From Clostridiales bacterium (GTDB lineage: Bacteria > Bacillota > Clostridia > Lachnospirales > CAG-274): DNA of 19,367 bases. This document shows, piece after piece, positions 14,536 to 19,367 of this stretch (positions are counted from its first letter, which is position 1; the number at the start of each line of letters is the position of its first letter). The notes beneath the pieces were generated by a model, which worked only from the letters and a program-made list of their open reading frames with translations, was not told where the DNA came from and ran no database searches. The DNA lies in assembly GCA_021203425.1 (NCBI GenBank), contig JAJQBF010000220.1:1-19367 (forward strand), read 5' to 3'. The translations under genes and the position numbers were made by a program.

Positions 14536-14838
14536 TTACTGAGCCTTTGCCAGTGTAATAAGAACGTCCAAACGAGTGTTTGAAAGATTCTTTGCCGCAG
14601 AGGTAAGCTCTTTAACCTTTGAGGGGTTATTTGCCTCTGTATCAAAAAATTCAGCCGGTGTTACGTTAAGGAATTTGCAAATACTGAAGAAAATCGGCAT
14701 TGACGGCATAACGCCTCCGTTTTCGATATTGCTTATAACATCCTTGTCCTGTCCCATTGATATTGACATATCTCTGGCTGAAACACCTTTATTTTTGCGT
14801 AAACTTTTAAGTCTGTCTTTGAATTCTGTATTTTCCAT
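14536..14838 (-). CDS. XRE-family helix-turn-helix transcriptional regulator
   Basis: This 100-residue cytoplasmic DNA-binding protein has a Cro/CI-type helix-turn-helix over about residues 8-64 (FKDRLKSLRKNKGVSARDMS..., ending in PSMPIFFSICKFLNVTPAEFF). It has a short C-terminal tail (about 35 residues) that may mediate dimerisation. A strong ribosome site reading AAGGAGG on the minus strand lies 8 bases before its ATG. It is a single gene transcribed away from the LysR-type gene, from a promoter that overlaps the LysR one. There is no phage gene, toxin or peptidase near it, so its target is unknown; self-regulation or control of the LysR gene is plausible. Confidence 0.9.
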   Translation of the reverse strand: MENTEFKDRLKSLRKNKGVSARDMSISMGQDKDVISNIENGGVMPSMPIFFSICKFLNVTPAEFFDTEANNPSKVKELTSAAKNLSNTRLDVLITLAKAQ

Positions 14839-14910
14839 ATCTGCAAACCTCCTTCACGGGTTTTATTTTCGAATTTTTTTGAAACTGTCTCTTGTTTCTT
14901 TGATAATAAT

Positions 14911-14939
14911 ATTATATACTAAAAATTGTTAAAAGTAAA
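14911..14939 (-). promoter_or_regulatory. Promoter for the XRE gene
   Basis: On the minus strand TTTACT (plus positions 14934-14939) is followed after 17 bases by a perfect TATAAT (14911-14916). Its -35 lies to the right of the -35 of the LysR promoter, so the two cores overlap. Confidence 0.75.
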
Positions 14940-14958
14940 ACAAACATTTTTAATGTTT
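14926..14958 (+). promoter_or_regulatory. Promoter and palindromic operator for the LysR-type gene
   Basis: TTGTTA at 14926-14931 and TTTAAT at 14949-14954 are 17 bases apart. The -10 is embedded in a perfect palindrome, AAACATT (14942-14948), three T, AATGTTT (14952-14958). This symmetrical site could be bound by the XRE dimer, or by the LysR protein acting on its own gene. The function is inferred from position. Confidence 0.55.
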
Positions 14959-15006
14959 ACATTAGAAAAAACGATGTATGATCTGTTAATAAGAGGTGGT
15001 GTGCAG

Positions 15007-15876
15007 ATGAACAGATATATAGCACTTCAAAAAATAGTCGAACTGGGCAGCTTTACAAAGGCCGCAAAAACACTGGGCTATACCCAGTCTTCCATAAGCC
15101 AGATGATAGTGTCCCTTGAGGAGGAACTGTCTATAAAGCTGCTTTACAGGTCAAGAACCGGGGTTAAACTGACCCTTGAGGGCGCCGACCTTTATCCCTA
15201 TATAGAGCGGAGCATAAGAGAATATAAGGCTGTAGGCGACAAGGCAAACGAAATAAGAGGGCTTGACACGGGAACTGTCCGTGTGGGTACTCTTTCCAGC
15301 GTAACCTGCAACTGGATGCCCCTGCTCCTTCGGGATTTTGAGAAGAAATATCCCAATGTGGAATTTGTTTTTCTGCAAGGGGACTATGTTTCCATTCAGG
15401 AATGGATTAAAACAGGGGCTGTTGACTTCGGCTTTGTTACTCCGGCAGCGGTAAGCGGTCTTCAAACAATAGATATTAAAACAGGTGAAATGCTGGCTAT
15501 TGTGCCTAAAAAGCACAAACTTGCAGGCAGAGACTTTATAGAGCTTTGGGAAATTGCCGACGAACCATACATACTTCTTGAAGAAGGAAACTACAGCGAA
15601 CCTCTTAATGCCTTTGAGGCTCAGGGAATCGCCCCTAAAATTAAATATACAATCCACGATGACTATGCCATAATGACAATGGTTGAACAGGGGCTGGGCG
15701 TAAGCATACTGGCGGAGCTTGTTTTAAAAAGGAGAACCGACAAAATCGTGTGTCTGCCTATAAATCCCCCTATTTACAGACCTTTGGCAATAGCCTATAA
15801 AAACAAAAACAGTCTGCCCATAGCGGCAAAATATTTCATAAACCACATAACGGAAAATATAGACATACTGCCGTAA
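15007..15876 (+). CDS. LysR-family transcriptional regulator
   Basis: This 289-residue regulator has an N-terminal winged helix-turn-helix in residues 1-60 (MNRYIALQKIVELGSFTKAAKTLGYTQSSISQ..., with a typical LEEELSIKLLYRSRTGVKLT wing). The effector-binding domain follows from about residue 88 (GTVRVGTLSSV...) in the type-2 periplasmic-binding fold. The start was set at ATG 15007, which carries GAGGTG upstream and gives the standard LysR N-terminus; upstream in-frame codons have no ribosome site. No metabolic operon lies beside it in divergent orientation, only the XRE gene, so the effector and targets are unknown. Confidence 0.93.
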   Translation: MNRYIALQKIVELGSFTKAAKTLGYTQSSISQMIVSLEEELSIKLLYRSRTGVKLTLEGADLYPYIERSIREYKAVGDKANEIRGLDTGTVRVGTLSSVTCNWMPLLLRDFEKKYPNVEFVFLQGDYVSIQEWIKTGAVDFGFVTPAAVSGLQTIDIKTGEMLAIVPKKHKLAGRDFIELWEIADEPYILLEEGNYSEPLNAFEAQGIAPKIKYTIHDDYAIMTMVEQGLGVSILAELVLKRRTDKIVCLPINPPIYRPLAIAYKNKNSLPIAAKYFINHITENIDILP

Positions 15877-15910
15877 AATATTCGGCAAAATTATTGTAAA
15901 CAAAGTATAA

Positions 15911-15948
15911 GGGGCTGTGAAAAATTTAATGATTTCACAGCCCTTTAA
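15911..15948. terminator. Bidirectional terminator between LysR gene and tRNA-Pro
   Basis: GGGCTGTGAAA (15912-15922) pairs perfectly over 11 bp with TTTCACAGCCC (15933-15943) around a ten-base AT-rich loop. A and T runs flank both sides, so it can end transcripts from the LysR gene on the plus strand and from the tRNA on the minus strand. Confidence 0.85.
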
Positions 15949-15959
15949 AATATCATAAG

Positions 15960-16033
15960 TCGAAGCGACAGGATTCGAACCTGCGGCCTCTGCGTCCCGA
16001 ACGCAGCGCTCTACCAAACTGAGCCACGCTTCG
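15960..16033 (-). tRNA. tRNA-Pro (anticodon CGG)
   Basis: Read on the minus strand, this 74-nucleotide gene folds as a full cloverleaf. The acceptor stem CGAAGCG/CGCTTCG is perfect, with C1-G72 and discriminator A, which are proline identity elements in bacteria. The D-arm is GCTC/GAGC, the anticodon stem CTGCG/CGCAG encloses the loop TTCGGGA (anticodon CGG, reading CCG), and the T-arm is GCAGG-TTCGAAT-CCTGT. The 3' CCA is not encoded, since the next bases read CTT. It stands alone with a terminator downstream. Confidence 0.97.
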
Positions 16034-16217
16034 TTTGTCACCTTAACCATTATGCCATAAAATCATTAAATTGTCAAATGAAATTTTAAAAAACATATTG
16101 ATACTTAAAAGTAATGGAATTCACCGCTTTTCTTTGAAAGTCAGGTCTATAAATTGTATATATTGCGCTTTAATAAGTCAATTTTATAAAAAAATTTGTA
16201 AGTATTTGAGAAAGTCA

Positions 16218-16246
16218 TTGACTATTATTTCAAAAAATGTTATTAT
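16218..16246 (+). promoter_or_regulatory. Promoter for the secreted esterase gene
   Basis: TTGACT at 16218-16223 is followed after 17 bases by TATTAT at 16241-16246. The leader to the GTG start at 16328 is about 75 bases and AT-rich, with no recognised riboswitch. The rest of the gap back to the tRNA (16034-16217) holds nothing I can identify. Confidence 0.8.
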
Positions 16247-16327
16247 ATAATTATAAATAATCAGCTTTGGGCAGTGCTCAGGGTGTTTAATTTTACAATT
16301 TTAATTATTTTAAAAGGAGGAAATAAA

Positions 16328-19228
16328 GTGAAAAAACAACCAAAAAAGGTTTTAGCCTTAGCTTTGTCAGCTGTTATGGCTCTGTCAACATTTATTTATG
16401 TAGGGGCAGCAGACGGCGCAGACGCAGCAGCTGAGACTGCTGAAGAGGCAGTTGTCGAAACAGCAGTGTCCGACACAGCTATTGTTACTTACAGTGACAC
16501 AGAAGAGGCAACAAATGCAGATTTACTTAATTCATCTTATGCTGAAGGCGAAGAAATCGACTACGGCTTAACCGGAATTACAGTATATGCTGCAACAGCT
16601 CTGACCTTAGGTAATGATTCTACAGGTGATTACCTCAGAAGCAGCTTGAGCAATGTAGCATATGCCGATACAAGCGGAAACACTATCAGCACACGTCTTC
16701 TCTTCAAGGTTACTCCCACTGTAACAGGCGACATAACAGTTACTTCCGGAGCAACAGGCAAAACAGGCTATGTTCTTGAAGAAACAGACACAGAAGGAGT
16801 ATTTGAAGTTACAAGTACTACAGACAGTGCAGATACTATTATAGGTTTCCTTACAGCAGGCAAAACATATTATATTGCTTACAGCGGAACAAACCCCAAA
16901 GTTTATTCATTTGCCTATGTTGAAGGCAGTGAAGCTGCAACAACAACAGAAGGAACTACAGAAACAACCACAGAGGCATATACGGTAGACCTTACAGACA
17001 TTAATGATGTTGACAGGGCAACTCCCGGAACAGCCACTGACGGAAGTTCACATACTCTTTGGATCGTAGGCGACTCTACAGGTTGCTACTACAACGAAAC
17101 AAGCCGTATTATAAACAGAAACGGTTTCGGTATGGCTTTAGGCGATGACGCAGCTAACTGTTATACAGCCGAATATAAGATTTTTGACAATGAAAATCTT
17201 GAGGTAAGAAACTTAGCGGTATCCGGCAGAAGTTCTCTTGACTACCTGACAGACAGCTATTACACAACTCTTACGTCAGGCTGGAAGGAAGGCGACTATT
17301 TAATTATTGCTTTCGGTCACAATGACGAAAAGAACACAGATACAGCAAGATTTACAGATGCTTCATTAGGCGCTGAAGGCTGGAACACATCAAATCAGTT
17401 TGCTTATTCACTTTATGCAAACTATATCCTTCCGGCAGTTCAAGCAGGGGTTACACCTATTTTGGCAACTCCCATTATAAGAAGATCCACAAGCGCAAGC
17501 GGTCCTTCCGGCAGCAACGTACATGACTGCACAAGCTCAGGAATAGGCGACTACAGACAGACAATTATCGATTTAGGTACTAAGTTTGGTTTATCCGTAA
17601 TCGACAATACATACAACACATATATGGAATGTATTACTTTAGGCACAGGCGACTGCACAATAAGTGATGACAAGACATCTTGTGAACTTACAGGCTATGC
17701 TGCATATCATTCTGTTCAGTCAACAGGTATAGACAATACTCACGTTGGTCCTTCAGGTGCAAGAATGATTGCTTACTTTATGGGTCAGACTATAAAGGGC
17801 AATGATATTGAGTTCGGAGTAACAGGCGATGGCTCTTCCACAATTACACCTATCCTTACAGACTGTTCAGCCGATAACGGCAGTGTATTTACAAGTCTTG
17901 CTACATTCTTCGGAACAGACGCAGACGCAGACCCCAGAACAGGGGAATATAATGATACAACCGAAGAAGATGATTCCTTCAAGATCTATATGAACTACGA
18001 CGGAGACGCAAGCAAGCTTTATGCAGGCGACGCTTTCAATATTGACGTATGTGCTGCAAATGTAACAGAATCAGGTATCGGCTCAGTTACAATTACATTC
18101 ACATACAACACAGAAGAAGTAACTATCGGCAGCGGCGACTTAACAGACAGCGCAGGCAATGTTATAATTACAGCATCTGACTTTGCAGCAGCAGTAGCAG
18201 CTCAGACAACAAGCGGAGTATACAACACAATTACTCTTACATCTAACTTCTCAACAGCTGTAACTGCAGACGAAACTCTCTTCAGTATTCCTTTCACTCT
18301 TAACAAGAGAGGCGAGGTTGCTATTACAACAGATTCCGTTTCCGTAGCAGATGCATCTGGAACAGCTTATACAGATGTATCTACACCTGAATTTGTAATT
18401 AACGCAGACTCCGATATTACAGACGGTGATGATGAAACAGACGGTCTTGTTATTACTCCCAAATTAACAGCTAATGAAGACGGAACATATACACTTGACT
18501 ATGTTTTAAGCGGAAACACATCAGAACTCGGCATAAGCGCTATGACACTTTATGTTGACTATGATCCTTCAGTAGTTATGGTAACAGGCGCAAACGACAC
18601 AGCAGAGGTAGGCAGTGTTGACAGTGCAGACGCAATCCTTGAATACTTAATGCCTTACGCTACAGTTACACAGCAGATTGCTCTTGTTCCCGATGCAGGC
18701 GATGCAGACTATGCAGATGCAGCAGCAGGTCCCGCTGGCGGAACAAAGACAGCCGCTCAGCTCGGCAGAATCAGACTTGCAAACTACTTAACAGACGCTG
18801 ACAGCGACGGAAAGAATGACTCAGCTTATAACAACGGTGTAATATTCTCACTTGTTTTAACAGCAGTTTCCGCAGCATCAGCAGACGAAGTTGCAGCAGC
18901 TGTTTCAACAGGAACACCTTCGGCAGGCGCTTTCGGCAACGCTGACGGCGAAGAAATAACCGTTACAATTGAAGGCAATACTTCCGGCAGCAGCGAAGAA
19001 ACAGGCTTAAGAGGCGACGTTGACAACAACGGCATAATCACGGCTAACGACGCAGCTTGTCTCCTTACTTACGTTCTTAACAACGATAACCTTAACTCAA
19101 GTTGGGTTGTAACAGATTACGTTGCAAACGTAAACGGCGATGAAACTATCGATGCAGCAGACGTAGCTGAAATTATGAGCAAGGTTCTTAACTCAACATA
19201 TGTATTCAGCGCAGACGCAGCAGCTTAA
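16328..19228 (+). CDS. Exported modular SGNH esterase (CE12-like) with cohesin-like regions and C-terminal dockerin
   Basis: This is a 966-residue exported protein. The start was set at GTG 16328, which has AAAGGAGG 7 bases before it; an upstream TTG adds an unsupported leader. Residues 1-28 are a signal peptide, 29-75 an acidic Ala/Glu/Thr-rich stretch, about 80-200 a beta-rich module (possibly carbohydrate-binding), and 203-217 a Thr/Glu linker. Residues 242-492 are an SGNH hydrolase resembling rhamnogalacturonan acetylesterases of family CE12: block I GDST with Ser250, block II Gly300, block III FGHND with Asn332, block V D469-x-x-H472. Residues about 551-692 and 706-882 are two beta-sandwich regions resembling cohesins. 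Residues 895-956 are a type I dockerin with two calcium loops (D897-D908 and N934-D945). It probably removes acetyl groups from pectin as part of a surface or multi-enzyme assembly. The cohesin call is inferred from pattern only. Codon use is biased to ACA and GCA, as in livJ. Confidence 0.85.
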   Translation: MKKQPKKVLALALSAVMALSTFIYVGAADGADAAAETAEEAVVETAVSDTAIVTYSDTEEATNADLLNSSYAEGEEIDYGLTGITVYAATALTLGNDSTGDYLRSSLSNVAYADTSGNTISTRLLFKVTPTVTGDITVTSGATGKTGYVLEETDTEGVFEVTSTTDSADTIIGFLTAGKTYYIAYSGTNPKVYSFAYVEGSEAATTTEGTTETTTEAYTVDLTDINDVDRATPGTATDGSSHTLWIVGDSTGCYYNETSRIINRNGFGMALGDDAANCYTAEYKIFDNENLEVRNLAVSGRSSLDYLTDSYYTTLTSGWKEGDYLIIAFGHNDEKNTDTARFTDASLGAEGWNTSNQFAYSLYANYILPAVQAGVTPILATPIIRRSTSASGPSGSNVHDCTSSGIGDYRQTIIDLGTKFGLSVIDNTYNTYMECITLGTGDCTISDDKTSCELTGYAAYHSVQSTGIDNTHVGPSGARMIAYFMGQTIKGNDIEFGVTGDGSSTITPILTDCSADNGSVFTSLATFFGTDADADPRTGEYNDTTEEDDSFKIYMNYDGDASKLYAGDAFNIDVCAANVTESGIGSVTITFTYNTEEVTIGSGDLTDSAGNVIITASDFAAAVAAQTTSGVYNTITLTSNFSTAVTADETLFSIPFTLNKRGEVAITTDSVSVADASGTAYTDVSTPEFVINADSDITDGDDETDGLVITPKLTANEDGTYTLDYVLSGNTSELGISAMTLYVDYDPSVVMVTGANDTAEVGSVDSADAILEYLMPYATVTQQIALVPDAGDADYADAAAGPAGGTKTAAQLGRIRLANYLTDADSDGKNDSAYNNGVIFSLVLTAVSAASADEVAAAVSTGTPSAGAFGNADGEEITVTIEGNTSGSSEETGLRGDVDNNGIITANDAACLLTYVLNNDNLNSSWVVTDYVANVNGDETIDAADVAEIMSKVLNSTYVFSADAAA

Positions 19229-19262
19229 AATTAAATTGTAAAATTAACATAACATAAAGATG

Positions 19263-19298
19263 AACCGGCGGGGATCAGCCCTGCCGGTTTTCTTTTTT
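19263..19298 (+). terminator. Terminator after the esterase gene
   Basis: AACCGGCGGGG at 19263-19273 pairs with CCCTGCCGGTT at 19279-19289 over 11 bp with one wobble and a five-base loop, followed by a T-rich run. It is a strong rho-independent terminator. Confidence 0.92.
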
Positions 19299-19313
19299 AC
19301 GCAGAACTCGGCT

Positions 19314-19363
19314 GAACTGTCACATGAAATTATACAAACAGAACTGTCACATGAGATTATACA
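19314..19363. repeat. Two tandem direct repeats, possible start of an insertion sequence
   Basis: A 23-base unit beginning GAACTGTCACATGA occurs at 19314-19336 and again at 19341-19363 with one difference (A to G), spaced at a 27-base period. Each contains TGTCACATG followed by ATTATACA, so it begins TG and ends CA. Repeated terminal motifs of this sort are found at ends of IS21-family elements; an element could begin here and run off the window. No transposase is visible, so this is inference. Confidence 0.5.
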
Positions 19364-19367
19364 CGTC

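Noticed and set aside
15151..15657. Minus-strand open frame of 168 codons inside the LysR gene
   Set aside because: It lies wholly antisense to a convincingly conserved LysR protein and has no recognisable domain or ribosome site.
15724..16050. Minus-strand open frame of 108 codons
   Set aside because: It crosses the tRNA-Pro gene and its terminator and then runs antisense to the LysR gene; a coding role is not credible.
19314..19363. Start of a CRISPR array
   Set aside because: Only two units are visible, the intervening sequence is 4 bases and not a spacer, and no cas gene is present.

Overview
The window looks like a low-to-moderate GC, Gram-positive gut-type member of the Clostridia (Bacillota). 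The reasons are strong AGGAGG ribosome sites before almost every gene, GTG starts placed by such sites, clear TTGACA/TATAAT-type promoters, a lipoprotein-type solute-binding protein, an FtsZ ending in IPxFLRxR, and a secreted modular esterase with a C-terminal dockerin. A family-level placement is not possible from this alone; Oscillospirales or Lachnospirales relatives would fit. Both ends of the window carry sequence that looks like the termini of insertion sequences, so it may be one contig broken at repeats.

Layout. Positions 1-59 look like an IS end. Positions 220-5424 hold a complete branched-chain amino-acid ABC importer (livJ, livH, livM, livG, livF) ending in a terminator. livJ is separated from livH by about 500 bp, filled by a highly structured foldback element (about 1470-1842). 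Positions 5645-8043 hold an Lrp/AsnC-type regulator overlapping an aminotransferase, followed closely by a Sir2-type NAD-dependent deacylase. Positions 8071-8885 hold three small, tightly packed genes: two unrecognised proteins and a DUF4160-like protein. They look like accessory cargo. Positions 9057-10256 hold a monocistronic ftsZ with its own promoter and terminator.

Positions 10431-14402 hold a cytidylate-kinase-like gene followed by the aspartate/lysine/peptidoglycan-precursor genes asd and dapA, a GNAT acetyltransferase, and dapB, closed by a long hairpin terminator. A divergent pair follows: an XRE-type regulator on the minus strand and a LysR-type regulator on the plus strand, with overlapping promoters. 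A tRNA-Pro(CGG) lies on the minus strand at 15960-16033. The last gene (16328-19228) encodes a 966-residue exported protein with a CE12-like SGNH esterase, two cohesin-like beta-sandwich regions and a dockerin, which suggests cell-surface or cellulosome-like pectin deacetylation.

How the parts fit. The liv importer, the amino-acid-responsive Lrp regulator and the aminotransferase form a plausible uptake, sensing and transamination neighbourhood. asd, dapA and dapB supply consecutive steps from aspartyl phosphate to tetrahydrodipicolinate. The parts least explained by known biology are the foldback element inside the liv operon, the three-gene small-protein cassette, and the esterase that combines cohesin-like and dockerin modules.
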